DNA from: Streptococcus anginosus subsp. whileyi MAS624 | Lineage (GTDB): Bacteria; Bacillota; Bacilli; Lactobacillales; Streptococcaceae | DNA: 64,000 nt | NCBI RefSeq assembly: GCF_000478925.1 | Contig: NZ_AP013072.1 | Span: forward strand, 1,466,501 to 1,530,500 | Direction: 5' to 3' | Part shown: in pieces, positions 28,366 through 37,600 of the stretch | Layout of the letters: the number at the start of each line of letters is the position of its first letter | Position numbering within the stretch: the first letter of the stretch is position 1 | Translations under genes and position numbers: made by a program | Notes under the pieces: generated by a model | What the model saw: only the letters and a program-made list of their open reading frames with translations | The model's database searches: none | Told to the model about the DNA's origin: nothing

Positions 28366-29193
28366 CTATCCCAAAGCCACATCCAATACCATCATCAGTA
28401 CAAAGCCCACCATGAGACCTAAAGTCGCAACATATGTATTGCCATTTGTCTGAGAATCTGGTATCAGTTCCTCCACGACGACGAAAATCATGGCTCCTGC
28501 CGCAAAAGACAGGGAATAGGGTAGAATAGCCGTCATTGTCATAACCGCATAAGCACCAAGGACAGCTCCGATAGACTCAACAATAGCCGACATTGAACCC
28601 CAGTAAAAAGCTTTAAGACGCGATTCCCCGTCTGTCCGTACAGGAATGGACAGGGCTGCCCCTTCCGGCACATTTTGGAGACCGATTCCCAAAGCTAGAC
28701 CTACAGCTCCGATAAAGACTTCTGGACTGGAATTGCTGGATAAGGCTCCGAAGGCCACTCCTACTGCCAAGCCTTCTGGAAAATTGTGTATGGTAATAGC
28801 CAGAAAAAGCAGAGCCGTTTTGGACAGTTTATTCCGGCTGTGCTCCGGCAGGCTTTCTGCCTCAGATACATCCTTCTTGCTAAGATGTAAATGGGGTACT
28901 ACCGCATCAATAAAGCGCAAGAAGAAACCACCCAACAGAAAACCAAGGGCGGCTGGCATCCAAGACCACACTCCATAGTTACCTTTTGCATACTCAATTG
29001 AAGGCTGCAAGAGCGACCAAAATGAAGCTGCAATCATGACACCAGCTGCAAATCCCATCATAATATCCAGCAGCTTACGACTGACTGTTTTAAAGAAAAA
29101 GACAACCGCAGAGCCTACAATGGTACAGCCCCATGTAAAGAGTCCCGCCAAAAAAGCCTGCAGCACTACAGGCTGCTCCTGCAACCAGTTCAT
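28366..29193 (-). CDS. ZIP-family divalent metal transporter
   Basis: A 275-residue membrane protein with eight predicted helices of the ZIP/GufA type. The transport-site motifs HNFPEGLAVG and QNVPEGAAL lie in the fourth and fifth helices. A variable loop has HLHLSKKD and acidic residues, perhaps for metal capture. It probably imports zinc or another divalent metal. It starts 18 bp after the NUDIX gene, with GAGGAG upstream, and is the last gene of that group. Confidence 0.9.
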   Translation of the reverse strand: MNWLQEQPVVLQAFLAGLFTWGCTIVGSAVVFFFKTVSRKLLDIMMGFAAGVMIAASFWSLLQPSIEYAKGNYGVWSWMPAALGFLLGGFFLRFIDAVVPHLHLSKKDVSEAESLPEHSRNKLSKTALLFLAITIHNFPEGLAVGVAFGALSSNSSPEVFIGAVGLALGIGLQNVPEGAALSIPVRTDGESRLKAFYWGSMSAIVESIGAVLGAYAVMTMTAILPYSLSFAAGAMIFVVVEELIPDSQTNGNTYVATLGLMVGFVLMMVLDVALG

Positions 29194-29211
29194 AACAACT
29201 TCATCTCCTCA

Positions 29212-29688
29212 TTATCTTTCATCATACAATATCGTCTTGGTTTCTTTGATGCAATGGTTCTCTTCATCCCAATAGTGAATCCGCTCAAAGGAGCCTTTTC
29301 GCCAGTACAAAGGAATCCTGCCTCTGATGTCATCCTGCATGGGTAGTGAATCCAACTCATCAATTGACCACCATTTGGGCTGACCTTCCCGTGATTCCGT
29401 TAGTAGTTCCCCTTCAAAATCCTCGCAGAGAAAATCATAAAAGACATAACGCTCTGCTTTTGTTGGATTGGTAAAACCGGAAATGCCTTTAAGCTGTAAA
29501 TTCAAAGCTATCAGTCCTGTTTCTTCTTTCAACTCACGAGCCGCTGCTTCAAAAAAAGATTCTGGAAACTCAACTTTCCCACCTGGCTGAATCCACCCTT
29601 TAAAATCATCATGCTGTCGATTGAGCAAAAGAACTTGATTCCCTTTTTTCACACAAACATTGACCCAATTTAAAATTTTTTCTGTCAT
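29212..29688 (-). CDS. NUDIX hydrolase
   Basis: A 158-residue protein with an exact Nudix box (G-x5-E-x7-RELKEETGL, about residues 37-59). The N-terminal part reads NQVLLLNRQ and GWIQPGG, as in MutT-like NTP pyrophosphatases. The substrate cannot be told. The start follows the oxidoreductase stop without a gap (TAGATG). Confidence 0.9.
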   Translation of the reverse strand: MTEKILNWVNVCVKKGNQVLLLNRQHDDFKGWIQPGGKVEFPESFFEAAARELKEETGLIALNLQLKGISGFTNPTKAERYVFYDFLCEDFEGELLTESREGQPKWWSIDELDSLPMQDDIRGRIPLYWRKGSFERIHYWDEENHCIKETKTILYDER

Positions 29689-30786
29689 CTATTTCTCTTT
29701 TTTAATATATCTTTCAATAGGATAATCCGTTGGATTTAAACTACCACTTTTTCCCTGAACCATCTGAGCTAAATGATATCCGATGAGTGACCCTGTCGTC
29801 AAACCAGAAGAACCTAAGCCACCGGCTGCAAGTACCTGCGGAAGATTTGGCACCTGACCAAAGAAAGGAGAAAAATCACTGGTATAGCCTCGAATTCCGA
29901 CCCGCTCGCTCACCACTTTTGCCTGAGACAAGCTAGGAAAATAGTAAAGAGCTTCTTGTTCCATTTTATCCAGCAAACCTTGATCTACTCCTAGACCATA
30001 GCCCACTTCATTTTCGTGCGTAGCTCCCATACTGATTTTGCCATTTTGAAAAGGAATAATATCTAGCTCTCCTTCTGGCATGACAACTGGATAATCATCT
30101 GTCACCAGAGCAGTCTGATAATCTCGCAGCTGACCTTTTTGTGGACGAACATCCACCTGATAACCTAATGGTTTCAGAAGCTCAGGCAACCAAGCTCCTG
30201 TTGCCAATATAACTTGGTCAAAACAACAACTATCAACCCAGAAAGCCCCATCTCGAATGTCCAAACTTACTTTCTTTTGAATTACTTCTGCACCGTTAGC
30301 CGCAAGCAAAGCCTGAGTCAATAATGAGCCTTCCACGCGTGCTCCTCCAGAAGCATAGAGTAGCCGGTCAAAACCTTTAAGATCTGGAAAGTACTCTGCT
30401 GCTTCCGCCCGTGAAAGCAGCCGCAAGTCTCCAATGAGCGGTGACTCTTTTCGCCGTTGGTCTGCCAAGTCATAAAGTGCCTCCAAGCTCTCCTCTTTTT
30501 TCTTCAGCAAAAAGACGCCGGTCTGTTGGTAAAACTCCGTTGCAAAACCGTCCTTCTGTAAATCAGCCACCAAATCCAGATAAAAATCTGCTCCCAGTTG
30601 CGCCATACGATACCATATTTTATTGCGCCGCTTAGAAAACCACGGGCTGATAATACCAGCCGCTGCCTTGGTTGCCTGACCTATTCCATGGTCAAAAACT
30701 GTTACCTGATAAGCAGGATTTTTTGATAAATAATAGGCAGCAGTTGATCCGACAATCCCTGATCCAATAATCGCTACTTTTTTCAT
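29689..30786 (-). CDS. FAD-dependent amine/D-amino acid oxidoreductase
   Basis: A 365-residue DAO-family flavoprotein. The N-terminal dinucleotide-binding motif is VAIIGSGIVGSTAAYYL. A second FAD contact is FDQVILATGAW and the C-terminal one is AAGGLGSSGLTTG. Such proteins (DadA, glycine oxidase types) oxidise amino acids or amines. The true substrate is unknown. It follows the Nif3-like gene by 12 bp in the same direction. Confidence 0.88.
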   Translation of the reverse strand: MKKVAIIGSGIVGSTAAYYLSKNPAYQVTVFDHGIGQATKAAAGIISPWFSKRRNKIWYRMAQLGADFYLDLVADLQKDGFATEFYQQTGVFLLKKKEESLEALYDLADQRRKESPLIGDLRLLSRAEAAEYFPDLKGFDRLLYASGGARVEGSLLTQALLAANGAEVIQKKVSLDIRDGAFWVDSCCFDQVILATGAWLPELLKPLGYQVDVRPQKGQLRDYQTALVTDDYPVVMPEGELDIIPFQNGKISMGATHENEVGYGLGVDQGLLDKMEQEALYYFPSLSQAKVVSERVGIRGYTSDFSPFFGQVPNLPQVLAAGGLGSSGLTTGSLIGYHLAQMVQGKSGSLNPTDYPIERYIKKEK

Positions 30787-30798
30787 ACAATTTCCTAC

Positions 30799-31596
30799 TT
30801 AGATATGTTTAAAAGGATTTGTAGAAACCTGACTGGCTAAAAATTCAACTTCCCAACTCTCTTCTACTTTCCAATCTTGAAACTTTTCAACCAATTTTTC
30901 TACAAAGAGCACTTCTATATGGTGACCCGGATCCAAAGCTAGAAGCCCCTCGCTCAGCATATCCTGTGCTGTATGGTAGTAAATATCACCTGTAATATAA
31001 AGCTGAGCGCCCTGTGCTAAAGCCTCCTTGTAAAAGGACTGACCACTGCCACCACAGATCGCCACTTTCTCAATCATTTGCTCCAAATCCACATCCGAAT
31101 AAGTCACCAAACGCAAACTATCCAGACCAAAAGTTTCCTTAACCTTGCCTGCAAAGTCTCCAAAAGTCTGAGGCACAATCTTGCCAATACGACCAATGCC
31201 GTGTCCAGGAGCCGTTTCGCTAAGATAATCCGTATCAGTGATTTCTAATAGATTACAGAACCAGTCATTGAGACCGTCATCAACAATATCAATATTGGTA
31301 TGGCTGACATAGACTGCAATATCGTGCTTAATCAGATCGATGTAAATCTGATTCTGAGGTCGGTCTACCACTAAATCCTTAATAGGCCGAAAAATCGGTG
31401 CGTGCTTAACCAAAATCAAATCTACATCTTTTTCAATCGCCTCTGCAACTGTCTGCTCGCGAATATCCAAAGCTACCAGTACTCGCTTAACTTCCTTATT
31501 CAGAGTTCCAATTTGCAGTCCACAGACATCTCCCGTCATGGACAGCTCCTTAGGACAGTATGCTTCATAACGGTTAATAAATTCACTTGCCAGCAT
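30799..31596 (-). CDS. Nif3-like dinuclear metal-centre protein
   Basis: A 265-residue Nif3/YqfO-family protein. [25 protein letters not shown] and the C-terminal PGHHIEVLF supply the conserved metal-binding His and acidic residues. It is sometimes annotated as GTP cyclohydrolase 1 type 2, but the cellular role is not settled. Its start overlaps the trmK end by 14 bp, a coupling common in Firmicutes. Confidence 0.92.
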   Translation of the reverse strand: MLASEFINRYEAYCPKELSMTGDVCGLQIGTLNKEVKRVLVALDIREQTVAEAIEKDVDLILVKHAPIFRPIKDLVVDRPQNQIYIDLIKHDIAVYVSHTNIDIVDDGLNDWFCNLLEITDTDYLSETAPGHGIGRIGKIVPQTFGDFAGKVKETFGLDSLRLVTYSDVDLEQMIEKVAICGGSGQSFYKEALAQGAQLYITGDIYYHTAQDMLSEGLLALDPGHHIEVLFVEKLVEKFQDWKVEESWEVEFLASQVSTNPFKHI

Positions 31597-32272
31597 GCAA
31601 TACCTCCTTGATTTGCTTGATTCTTTGGGACATAGCAGAGCGTTCCGTTAGATTTTTCTCGGGGATTTTAGCCAAAGCTTTTTCCAGCTTGTCTACTTCT
31701 CGCTGCCATTTATCTAGAAAAACAGCTGATTGTTCTCTCATTAGATAAGGTCCGAAGCGTTCTTGTTCAGCATTCAACACTTGATGCCCCTGTTCAGCTA
31801 TCATTATCTCGTAAAATTTCCCATTTTCTTCCACAATAGCTTCTTCTGTAATTTGAAAATCATGACCACACAACCACCTGCGAAGTTCATCTTCCCGATT
31901 GTTAGGCTGAAGAATCAGACGCTTAACAGATGCCAATTTCGCACTGCCATTGTCTAAAATATCTGCTATCAATCCTCCTCCCATTCCTGCAATAACGATA
32001 ACATCAATCTGATCTTCTACTGCAAAAGCTGCTAAACCATTTGCCAAACGAATAGAAATTTTATCGGACATCTGATTATCTGCTACATTTGTCACCGCAG
32101 ACTGATAAGGTCCCTCAACAACTTCACCAGCAATGGCTGAGGAAATTTTACCCTGCTGAATTAGATAAATCGGTAGATAAGCGTGGTCACTTCCTACATC
32201 CAAGATTTTGGCATCCTGTGGTACAAAACTAGCCACTTTTCTCAAACGTTTTGAGATATTCTTTACTTGCAT
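31583..32272 (-). CDS. trmK: tRNA (adenine22-N1)-methyltransferase
   Basis: A 229-residue class I methyltransferase. [15 protein letters not shown] is motif I, and [14 protein letters not shown] and LILQPNN are TrmK/YqfN signatures. A C-terminal coiled-coil tail ([15 protein letters not shown]) is typical. It methylates A22 of tRNAs. It is followed by the overlapping Nif3-like gene, as in other Firmicutes. Confidence 0.93.
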   Translation of the reverse strand: MQVKNISKRLRKVASFVPQDAKILDVGSDHAYLPIYLIQQGKISSAIAGEVVEGPYQSAVTNVADNQMSDKISIRLANGLAAFAVEDQIDVIVIAGMGGGLIADILDNGSAKLASVKRLILQPNNREDELRRWLCGHDFQITEEAIVEENGKFYEIMIAEQGHQVLNAEQERFGPYLMREQSAVFLDKWQREVDKLEKALAKIPEKNLTERSAMSQRIKQIKEVLHAGK

Positions 32273-32319
32273 GATAACTCATTTCTAAAATAATCGTTTC
32301 ACTTAGTATATCATTTTTA

Positions 32320-32358
32320 AGGAACTAAAAAAAGAGTCTATTCCAAGAGAATAAACTC
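32320..32358 (-). terminator. terminator of metA-dnaD
   Basis: A 10-bp stem GAGTTTATTC/GAATAGACTC with a 5-nt loop on the minus strand (32334-32343, 32349-32358), followed by TTTTTTTAG. It ends just after dnaD. Confidence 0.85.
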
Positions 32359-32365
32359 CGATTTC

Positions 32366-33040
32366 TTAATCTCGCCACAAATCCATAGCCTTCAAAAAAT
32401 CATCCGAGACAGTGATATTTTGTGGATTTGTCGCCTCACGCTCTTCTCGCTTCGCTTCTACCTGTGCTACTGTTGTAATGCCTTCACGGCGCCAATTCCG
32501 TAAAATAGCTTGAATGTATTTCCAGTTTGCCTTTCCATTAAAAACAGCTTCACGAAGAGCAGCAGTAACAAGTTCAGGACTGGTCTTGTCATCTTGAATC
32601 GTTTTTGTCAAATCCTCGATTTCAAATGGTGTCAAGAGACGACCTAATTCTTGCTGGAAAGTCTCGACCAAGTCTTTTAAAACATTTTGAGAAATAGCTT
32701 GCGCAACGCTTGAGTGATTCTCTACAATTTCATCCAATCGTTCAAGCGCTGGCATTGCATCAAAAACTGCCTCAATTTCACCATTGATGGCAATTGTTTT
32801 GTACTGCAACAATCCTTTTTCTGTCAGATTTGACATGGAGCGATTAACCTCTGCAACGGATTTCCCAATACTTTCCGCAATCTGAACAGGAGAAATCTCT
32901 TCTAGCGATGTTGTATTTTGCAAATAGAAAAATTGCCAGACCAAAAAGTCATCACTATTATCAAATATTTCATGAAAATGAAAAAAAAACTCAGTCGGCA
33001 ATACTAAATTGCCCGTCTTATACGCTGATAAATAAGTCAT
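32366..33040 (-). CDS. dnaD: DnaD primosomal protein
   Basis: A 224-residue DnaD protein. The N-terminal winged-helix part is about residues 1-95. The C-terminal DnaD/DnaB-like domain (about 125-200) carries YIQAILRNWRREGI, close to the YxxxIxxxW DNA-binding motif. It acts in replication initiation and restart with DnaB and DnaI. It lies 8 bp after metA in one transcription unit. Confidence 0.93.
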   Translation of the reverse strand: MTYLSAYKTGNLVLPTEFFFHFHEIFDNSDDFLVWQFFYLQNTTSLEEISPVQIAESIGKSVAEVNRSMSNLTEKGLLQYKTIAINGEIEAVFDAMPALERLDEIVENHSSVAQAISQNVLKDLVETFQQELGRLLTPFEIEDLTKTIQDDKTSPELVTAALREAVFNGKANWKYIQAILRNWRREGITTVAQVEAKREEREATNPQNITVSDDFLKAMDLWRD

Positions 33041-33048
33041 AACACCTC

Positions 33049-33993
33049 TTATAAATAAGCAAACAAGGAAGCGTCATTTGCTGCATTTTCCCAGTCAAAT
33101 GGCGTTTCTTGATAAACAGCATAATTAATCCAATTGTTGAAAAACAGCGCCGCAGCCAGATTCCATCGTAAACAGGGGATTGAAGTAACGTTATCATTTT
33201 TGAAATAATTTTCTGGAATATGCGGATTCAGCCCTTCGTCTACATCACGCAAATATTCTTTTGCCAAAGTCTCGCGGTCATATTCCAAATGGCCAAAGCT
33301 ATACACTTCGCGAAGATCACGACTTGCCACGACGGAGACACCGACTTCTTCTCCACAAGCTAAAATTTCCAAATTACTCTTATTTAGAATGTCTTCCTTG
33401 CGAACTTCTGTATAACGCGAATGAGGAGCTGCATATTCATCATCAAAGCCGCGGAACAGCAAATTTGGTTTTTCTGGTGTGGATTGACTATAAATACCGG
33501 ACAACTTGCGCTTCATCTGGTGTTTGGCGATGCCATAACGAGCATAAAGAGCTGCTTGCGCTCCCCAACAAATATGCAACGTTGAGTAAACATGCGATTT
33601 GGACCAGTCAATAACTTGTCGGAATTCTTCCCAATAATCTACTGCTTCAAAAGGCAAATGCTCGACTGGCGCTCCAGTGACAATCAAACCGTCAAAATAA
33701 CGACTCTTGATCTCATCAAAAGTCTTATAAAACGTCTCCATATAGTCCGCATGTGTCGTTTTGAAGGTATGAGAAGTCATGTAAAGAAATTCAATCCGAA
33801 GTTGCAATGGCGTATTTGATAAATGACGCAACAACTGCGTTTCTGTTACTGTTTTTTGCGGCATTAAATTCAAAATCAAAATATTCAGAGGACGAATATC
33901 TTGGTGTTCTGCACGCTCATCATCCATGACAAAGATATTCTCAGATCTTAAAATGTCAACAGCTGGTAATTTCTTATCAATTTTAATAGGCAT
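33049..33993 (-). CDS. metA: homoserine O-acetyltransferase (MetA type)
   Basis: A 314-residue MetA-family acyltransferase that activates homoserine for methionine synthesis. The catalytic Cys lies in [11 protein letters not shown], and the later His-Glu pair is in [11 protein letters not shown]. Residue 111, counted from the sequence, is Glu ([10 protein letters not shown]). This position is Glu in acetyl-CoA-using enzymes such as B. cereus MetA and Gly in succinyl-CoA-using E. coli MetA, so acetyl-CoA is the likely donor. A strong promoter and two MET-box-like palindromes precede it. Confidence 0.95.
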   Translation of the reverse strand: MPIKIDKKLPAVDILRSENIFVMDDERAEHQDIRPLNILILNLMPQKTVTETQLLRHLSNTPLQLRIEFLYMTSHTFKTTHADYMETFYKTFDEIKSRYFDGLIVTGAPVEHLPFEAVDYWEEFRQVIDWSKSHVYSTLHICWGAQAALYARYGIAKHQMKRKLSGIYSQSTPEKPNLLFRGFDDEYAAPHSRYTEVRKEDILNKSNLEILACGEEVGVSVVASRDLREVYSFGHLEYDRETLAKEYLRDVDEGLNPHIPENYFKNDNVTSIPCLRWNLAAALFFNNWINYAVYQETPFDWENAANDASLFAYL

Positions 33994-34022
33994 GAAAATA
34001 TCTCCTTTTGCTTTCTGCTTTT

Positions 34023-34051
34023 ATTATACTGAAAGGAGATATAGTTTTCAA
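34023..34051 (-). promoter_or_regulatory. metA promoter
   Basis: TTGAAA and TATAAT with a 17-bp spacer on the minus strand. The -35 box lies inside the first palindrome (34040-34056). Confidence 0.8.
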
Positions 34052-34056
34052 TTATA
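34040..34056. promoter_or_regulatory. MET-box-like operator 1
   Basis: TATAGTTTTCAATTATA, a 17-bp near-palindrome close to the streptococcal MetR/MtaR box (TATAGTTTSAAACTATA). It overlaps the metA -35. Confidence 0.55.
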
Positions 34057-34073
34057 CTTTTTCTACAACAAGA

Positions 34074-34090
34074 TATAGCTTTTAGTTATA
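34074..34090. promoter_or_regulatory. MET-box-like operator 2
   Basis: TATAGCTTTTAGTTATA, a second 17-bp site that starts 34 bp from the first, about three helical turns. It adjoins the apt stop codon. Confidence 0.45.
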
Positions 34091-34092
34091 CC

Positions 34093-34605
34093 TTAATAAT
34101 GCATGAGAACTTTGTAATCGTAGTTACCAATAGCTTCGCGTCCCTTCAATTCATCCAATTCAATAAGGAAAGCGCAACCTGCAACGATACCACCTAAACG
34201 TTCAACCATTTCAATTGTTGCTTTAACCGTTCCTCCCGTTGCAAGAAGGTCATCAACAATCAGTACACGCTGTCCAGGCTTGATAGAGTCTGCGTGCATT
34301 GTTAAGGTATCTATACCATACTCTTTTTCATAACTAGCTGAGATAACCTCACGAGGCAATTTCCCAGGCTTACGTACTGGAGCAAAACCAACTCCAAGCT
34401 CATAAGCTACCGGACATCCAACAATAAATCCACGCGCTTCTGGACCGACAATCATGTCAATTTTCTTGTCCGTAGCATACTGAACAATTTCACGAATGGC
34501 ATAGCTGTAGGCATTTCCATCTGCCATCAATGGGCTAATGTCACGAAATAAAATCCCTTCTTGTGGGTAGTTTTCAATGGTTGCAATATAATCTTTTAAA
34601 TCCAT
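34093..34605 (-). CDS. apt: adenine phosphoribosyltransferase
   Basis: A 170-residue type I phosphoribosyltransferase that salvages adenine to AMP. The PRPP loop [13 protein letters not shown] and the adenine-site region [10 protein letters not shown] are present. Length is standard. It has its own extended -10 promoter, and metA starts downstream without a visible terminator between them. Confidence 0.97.
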   Translation of the reverse strand: MDLKDYIATIENYPQEGILFRDISPLMADGNAYSYAIREIVQYATDKKIDMIVGPEARGFIVGCPVAYELGVGFAPVRKPGKLPREVISASYEKEYGIDTLTMHADSIKPGQRVLIVDDLLATGGTVKATIEMVERLGGIVAGCAFLIELDELKGREAIGNYDYKVLMHY

Positions 34606-34638
34606 AACTGTCTTTCTATCAAAAAGTTTTTACTCTCT

Positions 34639-34647
34639 ATTATATCA
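34639..34647 (-). promoter_or_regulatory. extended -10 promoter of apt
   Basis: TGATATAAT on the minus strand about 34 bp before the apt ATG. The -35 is weak. Confidence 0.6.
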
Positions 34648-34722
34648 TGTTTTTTAGGAAATGGGGCAGAAAACATACTTGCTTTCAAAAAATAGTCACA
34701 GCACAGTCATTCTCGTCTTTTG

Positions 34723-35418
34723 CTATTTTAAAATAATACTTGCAACAATTGGACTGACAATCACATACATAATCCCTGTCACGCCAATAGCTAGACCAGC
34801 CATAGCTCCTGCGACTTGTCCATATTTAAAAGCTGTCCCTGTCCCAACAGCATGTCCCGTTCCTCCAAGAGCTAAGCCTACTGCAACAGGATCTTTGATT
34901 TTTAAGATTTTTAAAACAGTCGGACCGATCACACTTGTCAAGATTCCCGTTGCAACTACAACTACCAACGTCACTGTCGTCAGCCCTTGCATTTTATCTG
35001 TAATTCCAACCGCCATAGCTGTTGTTACTGATTTAGGAAATAGTGAAATTGCTAAGAAAAAATCCATTCCAAATGCCTTGGCAACTAAAGCTGTAAAGCT
35101 GGTATTCACTACTACTGCTACAAAAGTACCAATCAAAATGCTTCTGGCATGGTGTTTCATGAGATGAAATGTTTTATACAAAGGAATTCCCAGTGCAACC
35201 GTTGACGGCACAATGAGATTATTCAAATACGCCCCGCCTACGTAGTAATTCTTGTAAGAAATTCCTGTCAATTTTAAAAATACAATGACAAATATGGTGG
35301 CTAGAAGTAAAGGTGTTGTCAAAGGATGCGGAAATCTGCGAAAAATCAACATTCCTACCAGATAAGCAAAGATTGATAAAGCCAAACCAAATAAAGGATT
35401 GCCCCACAAATTAGACAT
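34723..35418 (-). CDS. lrgB: LrgB/CidB-family membrane protein
   Basis: A 231-residue membrane protein with multiple helices, matching LrgB (pfam04172). The conserved SLFPKSVTTAMAVGI and GGTGHAVGT motifs are visible. The frame opens 26 codons upstream, but GAAGGAG before the ATG at 35418 and the family N-terminus decide the start. It overlaps lrgA by 8 bp. LrgAB proteins affect murein hydrolase activity and, in several species, pyruvate uptake. The LytSR regulator is not in this window. Confidence 0.9.
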   Translation of the reverse strand: MSNLWGNPLFGLALSIFAYLVGMLIFRRFPHPLTTPLLLATIFVIVFLKLTGISYKNYYVGGAYLNNLIVPSTVALGIPLYKTFHLMKHHARSILIGTFVAVVVNTSFTALVAKAFGMDFFLAISLFPKSVTTAMAVGITDKMQGLTTVTLVVVVATGILTSVIGPTVLKILKIKDPVAVGLALGGTGHAVGTGTAFKYGQVAGAMAGLAIGVTGIMYVIVSPIVASIILK

Positions 35419-35791
35419 TTCTTGTTTCTCCTTCTCCGTAATCTCCTTCAAAGCGATTTTTGATAAAATGAACAACCACGGCAATGACAACCACATTGAT
35501 CACAATCGCCCCAACAATAATCAAAACAATCGGCAACAAATAAGGCGCAATGACATGAAATTTATCCATAATTCCAACCGCTGGCGGCAAAAATAAAATG
35601 GTCATATTGGCTAATAAAAAATTTCCCACCATACTCACATGCCGCAATCTGAAAATTTTAAATTGTAAAGCCAAAAAAAGAAGAATGAGGCCAATAATGC
35701 TTCCTGGAATAGGCAAATGAAAAAGATAGGAAATCCCTTCTCCTATCAAAGAAATCGAAAAAATAATCATCAATTGTACGTATAATTTCAC
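35411..35791 (-). CDS. lrgA: LrgA/CidA-family holin-like protein
   Basis: A 126-residue membrane protein with four predicted helices. It carries the family block LPIPGSIIGLILLFLAL and a C-terminal basic/acidic tail (KNRFEGDYGEGE). LrgA partners LrgB, and the genes overlap. Whether the pair follows the antiholin or the transport model cannot be told from sequence. Confidence 0.9.
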   Translation of the reverse strand: MKLYVQLMIIFSISLIGEGISYLFHLPIPGSIIGLILLFLALQFKIFRLRHVSMVGNFLLANMTILFLPPAVGIMDKFHVIAPYLLPIVLIIVGAIVINVVVIAVVVHFIKNRFEGDYGEGETRNV

Positions 35792-35849
35792 AAGAAACCT
35801 CCAAACTTTCTAGTAACAGTCTACTACTTTTCAGAAAAATTTCAATATT

Positions 35850-35892
35850 TTTCAAAAAAATAAATGAGTGAATCCGTTCTCTTCACTCATTT
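35850..35892 (-). terminator. terminator after tRNA-Ser/tmRNA
   Basis: A 9-bp stem ATGAGTGAA/TTCACTCAT (35864-35872, 35882-35890), followed on the minus strand by TTTATTTTTTTG. A T7 run also follows a weaker hairpin near 35910-35930. Confidence 0.75.
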
Positions 35893-35941
35893 TATCTTCT
35901 AGTAAGAAAAAAACGTCACTAACGAGCGTTTTGTAACAAAA

Positions 35942-36029
35942 CGGAAGACATGGGATTCGAACCCACGCACGCTTTCACACGCCTACTGCGTTTCCAACAC
36001 AGCCTCTTAAGCCTCTTGAGTAATCTTCC
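35942..36029 (-). tRNA. tRNA-Ser (anticodon GGA)
   Basis: An 88-nt type II tRNA. The acceptor stem is GGAAGAT/GTCTTCC, the anticodon loop TTGGAAA (anticodon GGA) is closed by CTGTG/CGCAG, a long variable arm follows, and the T-loop is TTCGAAT. It decodes UCC/UCU. CCA is not encoded. It lies 11 bp after tmRNA and is probably co-transcribed. Confidence 0.95.
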
Positions 36030-36040
36030 ATATTTAACAA

Positions 36041-36387
36041 TGGAGCCGGTGGGAATTGAACCCACGTCCAAACACCTGCCAACACATTTGTATACAACCA
36101 TAGGTTATGTATTGGATTTAACTTCACTTTGACACATAACTCAAGCCCAAGCCAAGCGAGTCTATCAGTCTCTTATCAAGCCCCTAGACAAGGCTTAATC
36201 GTATCTCGCTATTATTAAGACCGGTCATCGAACACGAGCAATCCGAATCTGGTCACGCTGGCTGTTTTTTAGGCAGCTAAAGCGTAAGAATTATTATTTT
36301 TTGCAGTTATATTTAACTGGCGCTTTACATCCGCTCGATGAGTCGCAAAATGTGCCTCATAATGCCTGTCGAATCCGTAACGACCCC
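36041..36387 (-). ncRNA. ssrA: tmRNA (SsrA)
   Basis: A 347-nt transfer-messenger RNA. The 5' end GGGGTCGTTACGG and 3' end CGGCTCC-A pair as a tRNA-like acceptor stem, and TTCAATT forms the T-loop. The tag frame reads GCA AAA AAT AAT AAT TCT TAC GCT TTA GCT GCC TAA, giving AKNNNSYALAA. It rescues stalled ribosomes with SmpB. CCA is not encoded. Confidence 0.97.
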
Positions 36388-36400
36388 AAGACATAAAAAC

Positions 36401-36429
36401 ATTATACCATATTTTTAATAATATTTCAA
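36401..36429 (-). promoter_or_regulatory. tmRNA promoter
   Basis: TTGAAA and TATAAT with a 17-bp spacer and TGG before the -10, 13 bp upstream of the tmRNA 5' end on the minus strand. Confidence 0.85.
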
Positions 36430-36477
36430 TTTTTAGGTCCATTGTTTTTTAAATCTACTTTTTTACAGGAACTTTTA

Positions 36478-36486
36478 TGCTATACT
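36478..36486 (+). promoter_or_regulatory. extended -10 promoter of the YdcF-like gene
   Basis: TGCTATACT about 37 bp before the ATG. No good -35 is seen. Confidence 0.5.
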
Positions 36487-36522
36487 AAAAAGGAATCTGT
36501 TTGAAAGGATTGTTATCACATT

Positions 36523-37524
36523 ATGGTATTGCATCTTATTTGGCTTCTTCCTGCTCTTCTTTTTCTTGTCTTGATTTATATAGAGCCAAGGCGACTCTTC
36601 AATGCGTATTTGCTTAGTATTGTTTTAATTTTATTTGCCGCTATCGTTTCTGGTTTGTTTGTGATTCATATGGAACAACTTGTCAATAGAAATCTGGCAA
36701 TGCTTTCTTTGCTCATCTTAGCACTTTTCATTCCTTTGAGTGTTATAATTTCAACCATTTATCTCATTTTTAATGGCAGACAGATGATGACCTTTGAAGG
36801 CAGGCGTTTAGCAAACCTTCTCTCCCTCTTTTATGGACTCGCTATTGCTCTTTCCCTAGCGCTTACTTTTTTCTTTCCCCATTTTATCTTTCTTCATAAA
36901 ATCCTATCTCTTACAAATGGACTTCTAATTTATGGTAGCTATCTTTATGTGACCTATATCCTTTACGGTTTTGTTTATAATGTATTGCCCGTCATAAAAC
37001 ATCCAGACTACATCATCATCTTAGGGTCTGGTTTGATAGGAGACAAGGTTCCACCTCTTCTCGCTCAACGACTCGAAAAAGGAAAAATGAGGTATGAAAA
37101 ATTTAATCATACTCCTAAAATTGTCGTGTCTGGCGGTCAAGGTACGGACGAAACATTAACCGAAGCAGATGCCATGGCACAGTATTTAAGGCAAGCTGGT
37201 ATTTCAGAGGAAGATATTATCGTTGAACGGCAGTCAACAACTACCTTAGAAAATCTGCGTTTTAGTAAAGTAATTTTGGATGAGAAACGTGAGAAAAACT
37301 ACCGCTGCTTGGTCGTCACCAACTCTTTCCACTCTTTGCGAGCAGGCATTTACATGCGAAAGCTTGGTTTGAAAGGACGTAGTATAGGTTCCCGAACAGC
37401 ACTTTATTTTCTCCCGTCGGCTTGGATACGTGAAACGCTTGGACTAATCATGCTTTATTGGAAATGGCATGCCGTTTTTCTTGGATTGTATTTCATTGTT
37501 TGGCTTACTAACCTCTTTCGATAA
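36523..37524 (+). CDS. YdcF/DUF218-family membrane protein
   Basis: A 333-residue protein. The first 150 residues hold about five hydrophobic helices. The rest is a DUF218 domain with IILGSGLIGDKVPP, VVSGGQGTDETLTEADAM, ERQSTTTLENLRFS and TNSFHSLRAG, and a hydrophobic C-terminal anchor follows. DUF218 proteins include SanA and the ElyC envelope factor. The activity is unknown. It is one of the few plus-strand genes, divergent from tmRNA. Confidence 0.85.
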   Translation: MVLHLIWLLPALLFLVLIYIEPRRLFNAYLLSIVLILFAAIVSGLFVIHMEQLVNRNLAMLSLLILALFIPLSVIISTIYLIFNGRQMMTFEGRRLANLLSLFYGLAIALSLALTFFFPHFIFLHKILSLTNGLLIYGSYLYVTYILYGFVYNVLPVIKHPDYIIILGSGLIGDKVPPLLAQRLEKGKMRYEKFNHTPKIVVSGGQGTDETLTEADAMAQYLRQAGISEEDIIVERQSTTTLENLRFSKVILDEKREKNYRCLVVTNSFHSLRAGIYMRKLGLKGRSIGSRTALYFLPSAWIRETLGLIMLYWKWHAVFLGLYFIVWLTNLFR

Positions 37525-37600
37525 GGCGTAATTTTACTTAACGGAATGAACAATTCGTAGAAAACGATTGAAGCTGCCGACCGAGGCGACAAAGTAAACT

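Noticed and set aside
33994..34092. T-box or S-box riboswitch before metA
   Set aside because: The leader from the predicted promoter to the ATG is only about 25-30 bases, too short for either riboswitch.
34661..35167. 168-codon plus-strand frame rich in Pro, Thr and Val
   Set aside because: Antisense shadow of lrgB; the composition reflects the membrane protein on the other strand.
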